Source: Mucilaginibacter frigoritolerans (GTDB lineage Bacteria > Bacteroidota > Bacteroidia > Sphingobacteriales > Sphingobacteriaceae). Taken from it: a stretch of 64,000 nt of DNA. Shown here piece after piece: positions 1 to 10,144 of the stretch. Within the stretch, counting starts at the first letter, position 1. Each line of letters opens with the position of its first letter. A program made the position numbers and the translations under genes. The notes under the pieces are model-generated. The model saw nothing but the letters and a program-made list of their open reading frames with translations. It had not been told where the DNA came from and searched no databases. Location: the NCBI RefSeq assembly GCF_007830615.1, contig NZ_VLLI01000004.1, forward strand, positions 1-64,000. Direction: 5' to 3'.

Positions 1-585
1 GACTACATAAAGCTTAACAGCTTTTCAGCGTCAGGGGTAACATGGGTGACACGCAGGCGAAGCAGGTCCGCTTATGATGTCCTGGAAGAATTGAATAATC
101 CGCATAAAGAAAAAGGGGTTATTGCAGACAAACGTATCCGCTTGGGTTACAGGGGCAGCAATCGCGTTTTAGGCAGAATCGTGCAATTCAAAAGCCCTGA
201 GAGCGGAGAGGTGTACGAGTTCCTAACCAATAATATGAAAATGAGTGCGATAACTATAACTGAGTTATATCGAAAACGCTGGCAAATAGAGCTGTTATTT
301 AAAAGAATGAAGCAAAACTATCCGATTAAATACTTTCTTGGTGACTCGGAGAATGCTATAAAGCTACAAATATGGTGCGCTCTGATAGCAGACTTAATAT
401 TAAAGATCATTAAGAAAGGAATAGCCGCTAAATGGTCTTTCGCTAATCTGGCTGCAATGATGCGCCTGCATCTTATGACGTATATAGATATACGTGGCTT
501 TCTAAAATCACCCGAAAAAGCATTGCAGAGCAAATTTTCAAACACCCAATCCGCCAAATCCCAACAACTGCTTTTTATTACATAG
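1..585 (+). CDS. IS4-family transposase, C-terminal part (5' end outside window)
   Basis: The frame is open from base 1, so the gene begins upstream of the window; about 194 codons remain. This part carries the end of the DDE catalytic domain. The IS4 signature Y-x2-R-x3-E-x6-K is present as Y90, R93, E97 and K104 counted from base 1, and E97 would be the third acidic catalytic residue. It is preceded by the family-typical stretch LTNN and followed by a hydrophobic tail. The protein would cut and rejoin DNA ends of its own insertion sequence. The right inverted repeat was not located in the roughly 140 bases after the stop. Whether the element is complete cannot be judged from this window. 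Confidence 0.88.
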   Translation, partial: DYIKLNSFSASGVTWVTRRRSRSAYDVLEELNNPHKEKGVIADKRIRLGYRGSNRVLGRIVQFKSPESGEVYEFLTNNMKMSAITITELYRKRWQIELLFKRMKQNYPIKYFLGDSENAIKLQIWCALIADLILKIIKKGIAAKWSFANLAAMMRLHLMTYIDIRGFLKSPEKALQSKFSNTQSAKSQQLLFIT

Positions 586-720
586 GGCCTGCTATCAGCA
601 TATTCCTATAAAACCGCCAAATTGTGATTTATTCATACATTTAAATTGTAGTCCTGTTTTTACCGGACAGTAATAGTCTCCGACTTCGGATGCTATAAGC
701 CTGTAGTCTGTGACTATTAT

Positions 721-759
721 AAACCAAAAAAGCCTCAAATCTTTCGACTCAAGGCTTTT
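721..759 (-). terminator. Intrinsic terminator of the tRNA-Met gene
   Basis: An 8-bp stem (bases 728-735 with 752-759) has weaker inner pairing and a GAAA loop. On the minus strand it is followed by a T-rich run (complement of 721-731). It lies 14 bases past the 3' end of the tRNA. Bases 586-720 hold no gene that I can support. Confidence 0.7.
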
Positions 760-772
760 AACTTTTAAAATG

Positions 773-846
773 TAGCGGGGAGCAGGATCGAACTGCCGAC
801 CTTAGGGTTATGAATCCTACGCTCTAACCATCTGAGCTACCCCGCC
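773..846 (-). tRNA. tRNA-Met (anticodon CAT)
   Basis: A 74-nt cloverleaf reads on the minus strand. The acceptor GGCGGGG pairs with CCCCGCT, the D-arm has GCTC/GAGC, the anticodon loop TTCATAA has CAT at 812-810, and the T-arm GGCAG/CTGCT has a TTCGATC loop. The innermost anticodon-stem pair (A/C) is mismatched. CCA is not encoded, so the 3' end must be added by enzyme. CAT could also mark a tRNA-Ile modified to lysidine; elongator Met is the simpler reading. An intrinsic terminator follows and a broken copy lies directly upstream. Confidence 0.9.
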
Positions 847-898
847 GGGTTTTATTATTATGGTTATATTTCAATTACGGTTACTTTCAGAACTGCCG

Positions 899-914
899 TC
901 CACCTTTAGGTGGA
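899..914. repeat. 16-bp palindrome, left copy
   Basis: A perfect inverted repeat of form TCC-(10-bp core)-GGA sits exactly where the intact tRNA copy has a 10-base segment (799-808). It shares its outer TCC...GGA and general make-up with the second palindrome at 946-961. Confidence 0.7.
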
Positions 915-945
915 TATGAATCCTACGCTCTAACCATCTGAGCTA

Positions 946-961
946 TCCGCCTTGTGGCGGA
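946..961. repeat. 16-bp palindrome, right copy
   Basis: An inverted repeat TCCGCC-TTGT-GGCGGA replaces the 10 bases (840-849) that hold the tRNA 5' acceptor strand in the intact copy. It is the same length and has the same outer bases as the palindrome at 899-914. Confidence 0.7.
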
Positions 962-1136
962 TTTATTTATTATGGTTCCATTTTTTAACAAACCCTTTGC
1001 TAATGCTTCAATAACACCTTTGCATTAATTAAAGCCGGGTCCGTTTTAAAAAGGTTTGCAAATATAGGATAAATTCGTTTTCTTTAGAAAAAATGTTAAC
1101 ATTTACATCTTTACTGGTATTCAATTATAAACGCCC

Positions 1137-1517
1137 ATGTCTGAAAAGAAGAAATTTACTATCGAATATGAAATAAAATCGTCTCCACGGATACTCTATG
1201 GCTTTTTAAATGAACCTAATGGGCTTACGCAATGGTTTGCTGATGATGTTAATATTAAAGATCAGCTTTACACCTTTACCTGGGACGGTGAACAGCAAAA
1301 AGCCAAGCTGCTGCTGCTGAAAGAAAACAAATTGGTGCGCTTCAGGTGGGTTGATGATGACCCGCAGTTCTATTTTGAGATGGAAATTCTTCAGGATGAA
1401 TTAACCAATGATGTAGCCCTTGCCATAACTGATTTTGCTGCAGAAGATGCCATAAGCGAACGCAAACTCATCTGGAATAACCAGGTGGAGTACCTGATAA
1501 GCGTTTTGGGAGCCTAA
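1137..1517 (+). CDS. START-like domain protein (SRPBCC fold, AHSA1-like)
   Basis: This is a 126-residue soluble protein. It opens with a beta strand (FTIEYEI) and an SSPRILYGFLNEPNGLTQWFADDV stretch split around residues 15-38, typical of the single-domain START/SRPBCC family found throughout Bacteroidota. The fold is a helix-grip with a hydrophobic cavity; no ligand is known for this subfamily. The length fits a single domain. The ATG at 1137 is the first in frame after the tRNA region. The gene stands alone, with the permease gene 99 bases downstream behind its own promoter-like box. Family is fairly sure; function is not known. Confidence 0.8.
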   Translation: MSEKKKFTIEYEIKSSPRILYGFLNEPNGLTQWFADDVNIKDQLYTFTWDGEQQKAKLLLLKENKLVRFRWVDDDPQFYFEMEILQDELTNDVALAITDFAAEDAISERKLIWNNQVEYLISVLGA

Positions 1518-1534
1518 AAAAATTTAATTATCCC

Positions 1535-1542
1535 TATTTTTG
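1535..1542 (+). promoter_or_regulatory. Bacteroidota -7 promoter box upstream of the LptF/G-type gene
   Basis: TATTTTTG matches the TAnnTTTG consensus exactly and lies 74 bases before the ATG at 1617. No good TTTG -33 box sits at the usual 19-21 base spacing; the nearest TTTG is 26 bases away. This is therefore a candidate only. Confidence 0.35.
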
Positions 1543-1616
1543 TACCGCAAATACATGTTGTGCCGTTATTGCTGTTAATATATGGCTGGGTTAATGGTAC
1601 AAACAAGGCGTTTTAA

Positions 1617-3041
1617 ATGAAAAAAATACATCTCTTATTACTTAAAGCTTTCATAAGGCCTTTTTTGGTTACCTTTCTTATTGTAATGTTTGTTTTGTTG
1701 ATGTTGTTTTTATTTAAATACATCGACGATTTGATAGGCAAAGGGTTTGAGTGGTATATTATATTGGAGTTAATGATGTATGCTTCAGCCACCAATGTGG
1801 CTATGGCCTTGCCATTATCAGTATTGCTTTCCTCCATTATGACTTATGGCAGCCTGGGCGAAAACTATGAACTGGTGGCTATTAAATCAGCCGGGATTTC
1901 ATTACGCAGGGCAATGGCGCCAATGTTGCTGGTTATAACACTATTGAGTATTACGGCCTTTCTTTTCTCAGATTATATGCTGCCCATAGCAAACCTTAAA
2001 TATTATTCTTTATTGTATGATGCCCGGCAGCAAAAATCAGCAAATTTTTTGCCCGAGGGGATATTCAGCCCTAGCTTTCCGGGTTATTCTATCAGGGTAA
2101 AAAGAAAAGATGCAGACGGGCAAACGCTGCATGATATAATGATATATACCAAAAATGCTGCGCAAAACAATACAGATGTACTTTTGGCAAAAGAAGGCAA
2201 GATGTACCGTACCCCTAGCGGACAATTTTTGGTTTTAAAACTGGAAGATGGAGTGAGTTATACTGAAACGCCTGGCAATTCAAATTATAATGTAAGGGAG
2301 CGTTTAATACGCCGCAGGTTTAAAGAAACAGAACAGCGCTTTGATATTTCGGGTATGAAATTGCATCGTACCGATGAAAGTGAGTTTAAATCGGCTTTGC
2401 AAATGATGAATTTGCAGCAGTTAAAAGATGTTGAGAATTTAAGCAGACGACAGGGAGACAGTACGGTACAAGCGGGCTTTAAGTTGATGACCAGCTACAT
2501 CAAATATTTTTATGTGCCTGCTAAGTCGGAAAGCGTAAAAAAATATGTTCCCTCTACTGGCTATCCGCTTGCAAATTTAAAAACCAATGAGCAAATAAGC
2601 GCCCTGCAAAATGCATCAAGCGAAGCGAGGTCTATCCAGGACCTGGTTAAAAGCAGGGCAGACAGGACTAAAGATCTTGCTAACAGCGTTCGCCGGGCCA
2701 TATTGGAGTATCAGAAAAAATTCACCTTATCTGCCGCATGTATTGCCTTGTTTTTGATAGGCGCACCACTAGGAGCCATCATCCGCAAAGGGGGATTGGG
2801 TTTACCTGTAGTAGTATCAGTTGTATTTTTCCTGATATATTATATCATATCAACCATTGGCGAAAAATCTGCCAAGGATGGCGACCTGTCTCCAATAATT
2901 GGTTCATGGGTAGCTATTTTCATTATAACGCCAATTGGTTTTTTCCTTTCCTATAAGGCCGCAACGGATTCTGTATTGTTTGATATGGAATCATATAAAC
3001 GCTTTTTTAATAAATTATTTAAACGGAAAGCTACAACGTAA
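1617..3041 (+). CDS. LptF/LptG family permease (YjgP/YjgQ)
   Basis: This 474-residue inner-membrane protein matches the LPS-export permease family, which together with LptB drives lipopolysaccharide from the inner membrane to the periplasmic bridge. It has the family layout: three N-terminal membrane segments (about residues 11-35, 46-72 and 100-122), a periplasmic beta-jellyroll-like middle with an inserted charged stretch (about 290-360), and three C-terminal segments (about 370-390, 398-420, 430-452). The cytoplasmic-loop motif ENYELVAIKSAGISL near residues 82-96 is the part that contacts LptB. LptF and LptG cannot be told apart by eye, so no symbol is given. ribBA follows 180 bases downstream on the same strand. 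Confidence 0.88.
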   Translation: MKKIHLLLLKAFIRPFLVTFLIVMFVLLMLFLFKYIDDLIGKGFEWYIILELMMYASATNVAMALPLSVLLSSIMTYGSLGENYELVAIKSAGISLRRAMAPMLLVITLLSITAFLFSDYMLPIANLKYYSLLYDARQQKSANFLPEGIFSPSFPGYSIRVKRKDADGQTLHDIMIYTKNAAQNNTDVLLAKEGKMYRTPSGQFLVLKLEDGVSYTETPGNSNYNVRERLIRRRFKETEQRFDISGMKLHRTDESEFKSALQMMNLQQLKDVENLSRRQGDSTVQAGFKLMTSYIKYFYVPAKSESVKKYVPSTGYPLANLKTNEQISALQNASSEARSIQDLVKSRADRTKDLANSVRRAILEYQKKFTLSAACIALFLIGAPLGAIIRKGGLGLPVVVSVVFFLIYYIISTIGEKSAKDGDLSPIIGSWVAIFIITPIGFFLSYKAATDSVLFDMESYKRFFNKLFKRKATT

Positions 3042-3159
3042 CCAGTTTTTTCGCTGTATTTATTGGGGTGAAAATTAAATTATAGGGGTGGGGCAACTCA
3101 TTCTATTATAACCCGGTACTTATTTACACAGTGAAGACCAGATTGACATTGTTATAGTT

Positions 3160-3167
3160 TAAATTTG
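3160..3167 (+). promoter_or_regulatory. Possible -7 promoter box upstream of ribBA
   Basis: TAAATTTG fits TAnnTTTG and is 54 bases before the ribBA ATG. A TTG at 3143-3145 is only 14 bases upstream, shorter than the usual 19-21. No FMN-riboswitch conserved segment is visible in 3042-3220. Confidence 0.3.
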
Positions 3168-3220
3168 TATATAAATAAAATTAAATATGCCCTGTAAAGG
3201 CGGGGATATTAACCTACAGT

Positions 3221-4423
3221 ATGCTAAATACAATAGAAGAAGCAATTGAAGCTATAAAAACCGGAAAAACCATTATTGTGGTTGATGATGAAGATCGCGA
3301 AAATGAAGGCGATTTTTTAACAGCAGCCCGTAATGCAACCCCCGAAACTATAAATTTCATGATTCGCCATGGTCGTGGTTTGGTTTGTGCGCCTATTTCA
3401 CAAAAACGCGCTAAAGAACTGGAGCTTGAACCAATGGTTAGTCATAACACCACCTCGCACGAAACTAATTTTACGGTATCTGTTGATTTACTGGCCGGAT
3501 GTACTACCGGTATTTCAGCATCTGACAGGTCAAGAACAACACTTGCCCTTATTGATCCTTTAACCAAGCCTGAAGATCTTGGGAGGCCGGGACATATATT
3601 CCCATTAATTGCAAAAGATGGTGGCGTACTGCGTCGCGCAGGCCATACAGAAGCCGCTATTGATCTGGCTGTAATGGCCGGTCTTGAACCTGCCGGTGTG
3701 ATATGTGAAATTATGAAAGAAGATGGCGAAATGGCCCGTTTACCTGACCTGTTGGAAATTGCAAAAGAATTTGATTTAAAAATTGTTTCTATAAAAGACC
3801 TTATTTCATACCGTTTGGCAACAGAATCATTGGTGCATAAGGATGTTTCGGTAAAAATGCCAACCGAGTGGGGTGATTTTGATATGATAGCCTATACCCA
3901 GGTTGACAATGGCGATAACCATCTGGCACTTGTAAAAGGTAGTTGGGAACCTGATGAACCTGTAATGGTACGCGTACACAGCTCTTGCGTAACCGGTGAT
4001 ATATTCGGATCATGCCGTTGTGATTGCGGGCCACAGCTTCATAAGGCCATGGAAATGATAAACCGCGAAGGCAAAGGGGTTATTATTTATATGAACCAGG
4101 AAGGCCGTGGCATTGGTCTTATTAATAAACTTAAGGCTTACCACCTGCAGGAAAACGGTATGGATACCGTTGAAGCAAACCTGGAGCTTGGTTTCAAAAT
4201 GGATCAACGCGACTATGGCGTTGGCGCACAAATATTGCGTAGCCTGGGCATTTCAAAAATGCGCTTAATGACCAATAATCCTAAAAAGAGAGCCGGCCTT
4301 ATTGGTTACGGATTGGAAGTGGTTGAAAACGTGCCTATTGAAATTGCACCTAACAAACATAACGAAGCTTATTTAAGAACCAAAAGAGATAAAATGGATC
4401 ATGCTATTATGCTTGATCATTGA
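3221..4423 (+). CDS. ribBA: Bifunctional 3,4-DHBP synthase / GTP cyclohydrolase II
   Basis: This 400-residue fusion enzyme supplies both starting units of riboflavin. Residues 1-200 are the RibB half, which converts ribulose 5-phosphate to 3,4-dihydroxy-2-butanone 4-phosphate; the acidic metal site [10 protein letters not shown] (22-31) and the HTE motif (142-144) are present. Residues 205-400 are the RibA half, which opens GTP to the diaminopyrimidine; the zinc ligands Cys256, Cys267 and Cys269 keep the family spacing (SSCVTGD...CRCDCG), and the GTP-binding segment NQEGRGIGL is at 292-300. Both active sites look intact. The gene overlaps the end of the convergent tamB-like gene by 7 bases. 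No riboswitch was seen upstream. Confidence 0.96.
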   Translation: MLNTIEEAIEAIKTGKTIIVVDDEDRENEGDFLTAARNATPETINFMIRHGRGLVCAPISQKRAKELELEPMVSHNTTSHETNFTVSVDLLAGCTTGISASDRSRTTLALIDPLTKPEDLGRPGHIFPLIAKDGGVLRRAGHTEAAIDLAVMAGLEPAGVICEIMKEDGEMARLPDLLEIAKEFDLKIVSIKDLISYRLATESLVHKDVSVKMPTEWGDFDMIAYTQVDNGDNHLALVKGSWEPDEPVMVRVHSSCVTGDIFGSCRCDCGPQLHKAMEMINREGKGVIIYMNQEGRGIGLINKLKAYHLQENGMDTVEANLELGFKMDQRDYGVGAQILRSLGISKMRLMTNNPKKRAGLIGYGLEVVENVPIEIAPNKHNEAYLRTKRDKMDHAIMLDH

Positions 4424-7400
4424 TCTTCATCAACCGGCTTAATATCATTATTATTTAAAGCTCCGGGGGTAGGTATTGGGTTTGGTTTTAATGGCTGCTT
4501 TTTCTTTTGCTTTCTGAAGATACTTTTGAAAAACTCATCAAAGCTGTCAAAATCGCGCTGATAAACCAAACCTAATCCGTTAACATACTGTACACTTAAC
4601 TGATCCTGCAATGTATTCAGGGTGGTGCTGTTTAATACACGATAGGAGTACCGGGCACTTAAATTGCCATCTTTCTGGATCAAATATTGCGCTTCAAAAT
4701 CCTTTGTAAGTTGATTGAAATTGGAGTTGAATAAAGTACCTCCGCTATTCTGGAAAAGGTCATTGCTGCCAATATTGCTATTAAACAAGCTTCCTGTAAA
4801 TACAAGCCTGTCCTTAACATGGTAGGAAGCACTAAAATCATTAATGGAGCGGATGTTTAAGTCAAAGCCTTTAATGTTTGACTGTGCAATAAAGCTGTTT
4901 AACTTGTTGAAAGTAAATTCGCTTATTACTTCTCCGGCTGTATTGACAACCTGATTGGTTAAGTTGCTATTGGCTCCATTTGAAAAATTGCGTCGAACAA
5001 TAATACTTAATGCCTGCTGACTACGGTTATTATTATCGGCCAGATAAGTACTCAAATCATCTTTTATTGAAGGGTCAAGTGGGAAATTAAAATCAAAGTT
5101 AATGTCGGGTTGTAAAAGTGTTTTGGTTAATATCAGTTCCGCCTGCACTAATTCGAGAGAATGTCCTTTAGGTGATTGTGAACCTGCTGCCTGGTAAAGT
5201 GGTGAAATATCTGTTCTTACTTCGTAAATGGCATTCAGGTTAATGCTTGCGTTTGAGGGGTTGCCCGTCCAGCGAATGGTACCGCCCTGGTTAACAGTAA
5301 AGTTTTTACTGATAAAGTTTTTTGCTGTAAACTCAAACTTGCCTGATGTAATTAAAAAATCGCCAAACATTTCAAAATCACCCAGACTGTTAATATTCAG
5401 TTTTAAATCGTTAGCCTGGCCGCTGCCTTCCAGCACCCCATAATCTGTTGTTATTTTTACAGTGGTTTTTTCATCTACAGTTAAGTCGAAATTCAGCGTA
5501 ACACCATTAAAGGCTCTATCCAGTGATGGCTTTTGTTTGGTAGTATCGTTATGACTAACAAATTTTATAAAATCGTACTCACCAACAGTTGAAGATGTAT
5601 TTAAAGGGATGTTAAATATGGTGCCTGCTTCAGTTTTGGCTTTAATATCAATCTTCATATTGTCAACAGGTCCGTTAAAACTAAATCTTCCGGTTCCATA
5701 GGCTGTGCCGAAATAAACGTGATTGTCTTTAAATGTAGTGTTTAGCGCCAACAGGTTCTTGGCGTTCAGCACCGCTTCAATATCCGGGTTGGATGGATCA
5801 TTCATGTCAACCGTTCCGTTTACAACGCCAGTGCCCTTCTTATTATCCTGTAGTACCATGTTTTTGATTTTTATAACACTATTGTCAACTTGAAGGGTGT
5901 CGGTAACTGTATAAGGTGTTTTCAGGTAAATAACCGTTACCCCGGTATTATCCAGTATAACCGTTCCATTTAGCTTAGGCTTTGATGGTGGTCCGGTTAA
6001 TTTAAGATTAGTTGAAATGGTACCCTTAACATCCGATACCAGATCCTTTATAAAAGGTTCAAAAATAATGGCTTCTGTTTTATCCATTTTAACAGCAAAG
6101 TCAAGATTGTCGTCCACGTCTTTTCCTATGTGATAGATACCATCAATATTCATGGTTTCCAAATCATGATTATTGATATTTAACTTAACGCTTGCCTGTG
6201 TACGGTCCGATCCTAAAACAGATTTAAGCTTAACGTCGCCAACCAGGGTTTTGTTCATTGTCAAAGAATCAATGCCTAAATCAGCATCAATGCCTGGTGA
6301 ATTTACAATGGAAGAAAATTTAACATCTCCGTTTAGTGTACCCTTTAATTTTATTCCGGATGTACGGGTAAGCTGATTAAAAGTGGCCATGCTGAATTTA
6401 TCAAATGATAACTTCAGAATATCATCAGGATTGTCAGAAATTAAACCATTTATCTTCACTTTCTGAGCACCATTGGATAACTCAAAGCCCGAAACTTCAG
6501 TTTTGCCATTTAGGAATCTTATTCTTACGTTTTCCTTTAGTCGCCAATATTCATGTTCCAATATTACCTCTGAAGGCAATAATTCCACCTTTGCTGTGGT
6601 ATCCCGGCCAAAATTCACCAAACCGTAAAGGTCAAGCTGGTTAACTGCATTCTTATCTGATAATTTGACGTTGAATTTTAAGCTGTCTTGGTTCAGAAAA
6701 TTACTGATGGTTATGTTTTTGATAACTAAACTATCCGTTATATCTACCTTACTTAATGACAAGTTGAGTCCCAAAGAATTATCAGTTGTATTTTCATCAA
6801 TAATAAAATCATGGAAAACTATTTTCCCATATTTTATGGTTTTGACATACGCGTTAACTACAGCTGTTTTGGTTTCTGAGTTAAACTGCCCATAAAATGT
6901 ACCCTGGTCGGGGATTTTCAGATCAGGTATCAAAATGGCCAAAATAGGATCCGTTTTCTTCAGCGTTAAATTGAAGGTGAAGTTTTGTGGTTTAGGGGTA
7001 ACTATTGTGGTTTTTAATGATGGGATGTATCTTTTTACAACTGTTTTAAAATATGATGGTAAAGTTGCCAGGTCATAATCCCCTTTTATTGAGCCCTCCG
7101 CTATGTCTGATTTTAGGGTGATTTCACGATCATGTATTGTGCCTTTTGCATTTACCAAAACGGAGTCAACCACATAATTGTTTCTTGGGTCAACTACCCG
7201 TATTTGCCTAAGCTCAACGTTCCCCGCTATATTGCTTAAATCATTGCCTGCAAAATGTGTTTTTAGTTGCGAGGTAAACATGATGGTATCGCTGCTGAGT
7301 TTTAGTGTATTCAGCCTGGCATTGGTTACATTGGCTGTAATATTGTAAACTGGTAACGTAGGATTTAAATCTACATTGCCGCTTAAATCCAGCTTAACAT

Positions 7401-8871
7401 TTTTATCATTGATAGTTATTTTGGCGTCGGCTGTTTTTTTATTAAAGGTGCCGTTTATCGTAAGATTTTGATAGTTATATCCATTAAATTCAGCCGATTG
7501 TACTTGTGCATTTAAATTTTCGCTGAGGTTTTTTAGGGCATCACCGCTTCCCTTAATGTTTGCCGTTAAAGTAGCACGGCCAAGGCTTTGCTCATCGAGC
7601 AAACCGCCAATATCAAATGCATAAGTATTCAGTTTTCCGCTATAGGATGGGACTCCTTTTTTATCAATTTTTAGGTTGATGTCTGAATCAAAACGGCCCA
7701 GCTTAGTTTTAAATGTACCATATGCCACAAAATCATTTTGCAAACCCGTAAAGCGTCCGGTAAAGTTAATATTGCCAAATTTTGAAATGATATCAGGCAC
7801 CTTTGCATTATGGGTGTCTGTAAACCTGCTGTACAGGTAATCCATGTCAGCTTTATTGGTTGCAATTTGATCGAAATTTAACTCAAGAAAGGTATTGTCC
7901 CAATCGGGTAGGCCACGCAGACTGAAGTCACCTTTTATATAAGTTGCTTTACCGCCGGTTACCAACAGGTTTTTCGCCTTCAGGTTATTTACATAGCCTT
8001 TAATGCGGCCGTCAACCCCTAAATCAAACTTAACATGATCCAGTCCATCGGTAAAAAAAGAAATATCGGTTGATGATATTTGCGAATTATGGAAATCGCC
8101 ATCCATATAAACCTTATCTTCAATGTGCGAGCCTACATCATCAAAGGTTTTAAACTTCATCCTGAAATAATTTTTAATGCTGGAGTGTTCTGTTAAGATG
8201 AACAGGTTTTGTGCCAGTATCTGGTTAGTATCTACCGTGGCAGCAGTATTAAGGTTTTTAATATAAAAGCCACTCTTTTCGCGCAGGGTAAGATTACTTA
8301 CATTTCCTTTAAAAAGGTGATTAACCAGATCCATGTTTTTGATTACAGCACTAAAGTTTTTAACGTCAACATCATCAAAGTTTACGCCTTTAATTACCGT
8401 ATCAACAAGGCTGTTTTTATAACGGAAGTGGAAGTTATTAATAGCTACTTTTTCAAAAATCACCTTCCATGGTTTACTTTTAGTTTTACTGGTATCGGGC
8501 GAACTGAAATAGTTTATTATAAAATCAAGATTGGAGCTGCTGTCTTTTAATTTTTTAAGATAAGCTGATCCATTATCCAGTTGTATCAGCTTAAAGTCAA
8601 TTGTCCGATGATCTGAGATATTAAAAATAGAGAGTTCGTTCAGATTAACCGCAAGCTTTGGAGTGCTTAGCAAAGTATCTTTTTGTTTATCCAATACATA
8701 AAAACCTTCCACCACTACTTCCGAAAATGGCTTGATATACAGGCTTTTGATGCCGATTTTTGTGTTTAGTTTTTCGGATAAATAGTCCGCAGCTTTTTTA
8801 GCTGCCCAGGTTTGTACAGGTTTGTATTGGAATATTAACAGCACTATGCTAAATATCAGCAAGATAACCAA
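4417..8871 (-). CDS. TamB-like translocation/assembly module protein (DUF490)
   Basis: This very long protein (1484 residues from the TTG at 8871) has one N-terminal membrane anchor and then a continuous run of short beta-strand repeats, as in AsmA/TamB bridge proteins thought to carry lipids or help barrel proteins between the membranes. The C-terminal 350 residues carry the TamB domain, with repeated inward-turned strands and a basic end ([11 protein letters not shown]). The annotated TTG would cut into the membrane anchor. The frame stays open up to codon 8920-8922, and an ATT at 8907 would give a more normal start ([12 protein letters not shown]). The end overlaps ribBA. Family is sure; start is uncertain. 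Confidence 0.88.
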   Translation of the reverse strand: MVILLIFSIVLLIFQYKPVQTWAAKKAADYLSEKLNTKIGIKSLYIKPFSEVVVEGFYVLDKQKDTLLSTPKLAVNLNELSIFNISDHRTIDFKLIQLDNGSAYLKKLKDSSSNLDFIINYFSSPDTSKTKSKPWKVIFEKVAINNFHFRYKNSLVDTVIKGVNFDDVDVKNFSAVIKNMDLVNHLFKGNVSNLTLREKSGFYIKNLNTAATVDTNQILAQNLFILTEHSSIKNYFRMKFKTFDDVGSHIEDKVYMDGDFHNSQISSTDISFFTDGLDHVKFDLGVDGRIKGYVNNLKAKNLLVTGGKATYIKGDFSLRGLPDWDNTFLELNFDQIATNKADMDYLYSRFTDTHNAKVPDIISKFGNINFTGRFTGLQNDFVAYGTFKTKLGRFDSDINLKIDKKGVPSYSGKLNTYAFDIGGLLDEQSLGRATLTANIKGSGDALKNLSENLNAQVQSAEFNGYNYQNLTINGTFNKKTADAKITINDKNVKLDLSGNVDLNPTLPVYNITANVTNARLNTLKLSSDTIMFTSQLKTHFAGNDLSNIAGNVELRQIRVVDPRNNYVVDSVLVNAKGTIHDREITLKSDIAEGSIKGDYDLATLPSYFKTVVKRYIPSLKTTIVTPKPQNFTFNLTLKKTDPILAILIPDLKIPDQGTFYGQFNSETKTAVVNAYVKTIKYGKIVFHDFIIDENTTDNSLGLNLSLSKVDITDSLVIKNITISNFLNQDSLKFNVKLSDKNAVNQLDLYGLVNFGRDTTAKVELLPSEVILEHEYWRLKENVRIRFLNGKTEVSGFELSNGAQKVKINGLISDNPDDILKLSFDKFSMATFNQLTRTSGIKLKGTLNGDVKFSSIVNSPGIDADLGIDSLTMNKTLVGDVKLKSVLGSDRTQASVKLNINNHDLETMNIDGIYHIGKDVDDNLDFAVKMDKTEAIIFEPFIKDLVSDVKGTISTNLKLTGPPSKPKLNGTVILDNTGVTVIYLKTPYTVTDTLQVDNSVIKIKNMVLQDNKKGTGVVNGTVDMNDPSNPDIEAVLNAKNLLALNTTFKDNHVYFGTAYGTGRFSFNGPVDNMKIDIKAKTEAGTIFNIPLNTSSTVGEYDFIKFVSHNDTTKQKPSLDRAFNGVTLNFDLTVDEKTTVKITTDYGVLEGSGQANDLKLNINSLGDFEMFGDFLITSGKFEFTAKNFISKNFTVNQGGTIRWTGNPSNASINLNAIYEVRTDISPLYQAAGSQSPKGHSLELVQAELILTKTLLQPDINFDFNFPLDPSIKDDLSTYLADNNNRSQQALSIIVRRNFSNGANSNLTNQVVNTAGEVISEFTFNKLNSFIAQSNIKGFDLNIRSINDFSASYHVKDRLVFTGSLFNSNIGSNDLFQNSGGTLFNSNFNQLTKDFEAQYLIQKDGNLSARYSYRVLNSTTLNTLQDQLSVQYVNGLGLVYQRDFDSFDEFFKSIFRKQKKKQPLKPNPIPTPGALNNNDIKPVDEDQ

Positions 8872-9037
8872 TACTATACTTAGCGCTATTTTGAGTAGTT
8901 TTTTAATAACTTTGTCGTTTAATTATTGAGTTACTGAATAATTGAGTTAGTGAATGATTAAACAACATTTACAACAATATGGTTTAACAATAAATATCAA
9001 TAATTAATAACTTATACTTTAATTAATAAATTCAAAC

Positions 9038-10039
9038 TTGTCTGTAATATTAGCAATCGAATCTTCATGTGATGAAACCTCAGCGTCTGTTTGTGTTGAT
9101 GGGGTGATTTTAAGCAATGTTATTGCCAATCAAACCATACACGAAGCTTACGGAGGCGTTGTCCCTGAGCTTGCCTCAAGGGTTCATCAGCAAAATATTG
9201 TTCCTGCTGTACACCAAGCATTGTCAATCGCAAAAGTAAACAAAAATGACGTTGATGCAGTAGCATTTACACGCGGTCCGGGACTTTTAGGTTCGTTATT
9301 GGTTGGGGTATCATTTGCCAAGGCTTTTGCACTTGCAAAAAACATACCGCTTATTGATATTAACCACATGCAGGCCCATGTACTGGCACATTTTATCGGT
9401 GATCATAAGCCTGAATTTCCTTTTTTATGCCTCACCGTATCTGGGGGGCACACGCAAATAGTTTTGGTAAAAGATTATTTTGATATGGAAGTTATCGGCC
9501 AAACACTTGATGATGCTGCTGGCGAAGCAATGGACAAAACCAGCAAAATATTAGGCTTGCCTTATCCCGGCGGACCGTTAATTGATAAATATGCCCGTTT
9601 AGGTAACCCGGATAAATACCAGTTCCCTGAACCGCAAATTCCGGGATTTGATTTTAGCTTCAGTGGGATAAAAACAGCCATCCTTTATTTTATAAGGGAT
9701 AATGTTGCAGCTAACCCTGATTTTGTTCAGCAAAACTTAAATGACATTTGTGCCTCGGTTGAAAAACGTATTGCAACTATCCTGCTCAATAAATTAAGCA
9801 AGGCTGCAAAAGAATACGGTATAAAAGACATAGCCCTGGCAGGCGGAGTATCGGCCAATACCGGCCTACGCGAAAGCTTGCGTGCCTTATGCGAGAAAAA
9901 TAACTGGCGTAGTTTTATCCCTAAACTAGAATACTGTACCGATAATGCAGCCATGATAGCTATTGCCGGGTATCATAAATATTTAAAAGGAGAGTTCGTT
10001 AGCCAGGACGTTGCACCGCTGGCAAGAATGCCCCTTTAA
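9038..10039 (+). CDS. tsaD: tRNA N6-adenosine threonylcarbamoyltransferase TsaD
   Basis: This 333-residue ASKHA-fold enzyme transfers the threonylcarbamoyl group to A37 of ANN-decoding tRNAs, working with TsaB and TsaE. Hallmarks are ESSCDETS at 8-15, GGVVPELASRVH at 39-50, the metal-binding HMQAH at 110-114 (His110, His114) and SGGHT at 135-139, with a late SGIKTA and GGVSAN. Length is typical. The start is TTG at 9038; there is no ATG close by that keeps the ESSCDET strand. It is transcribed away from the tamB-like gene and followed 105 bases later by a small membrane-protein gene. Confidence 0.96.
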   Translation: MSVILAIESSCDETSASVCVDGVILSNVIANQTIHEAYGGVVPELASRVHQQNIVPAVHQALSIAKVNKNDVDAVAFTRGPGLLGSLLVGVSFAKAFALAKNIPLIDINHMQAHVLAHFIGDHKPEFPFLCLTVSGGHTQIVLVKDYFDMEVIGQTLDDAAGEAMDKTSKILGLPYPGGPLIDKYARLGNPDKYQFPEPQIPGFDFSFSGIKTAILYFIRDNVAANPDFVQQNLNDICASVEKRIATILLNKLSKAAKEYGIKDIALAGGVSANTGLRESLRALCEKNNWRSFIPKLEYCTDNAAMIAIAGYHKYLKGEFVSQDVAPLARMPL

Positions 10040-10144
10040 GAGTCGATAGGCCATGGACCATAGTCCATAGTTATTAAGAATACAATAATTATTAAAACTG
10101 AAATAGGCTATGGGTCACCGACCATAAACTATCAATAAAAAAAT

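Larger units (their letters stand above)
890..961 (-). pseudogene. Broken tandem copy of tRNA-Met bracketed by two 16-bp palindromes
   Basis: Bases 915-945 are identical over 31 nt to 809-839 of the intact tRNA (D-arm, anticodon CAT, half the anticodon stem). Outside this block the copy is broken: the 5' acceptor region is replaced by a 16-bp palindrome (946-961), the 3' anticodon stem/variable region by another (899-914), and the T-arm and 3' acceptor strand are lost. The flank after the tRNA 5' end (962-977) again matches the intact copy (851-865) with one extra T, which shows a tandem duplication of about 110 bp. It cannot form a normal acceptor stem, so I call it a pseudogene. Confidence 0.75.

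Noticed and set aside
890-951. Second functional tRNA-Met
   Set aside because: The acceptor strands and T-arm are missing and palindromes replace part of the stems, so no cloverleaf can form.
3042-3220. FMN riboswitch upstream of ribBA
   Set aside because: None of the conserved RFN segments could be found on reading the region.
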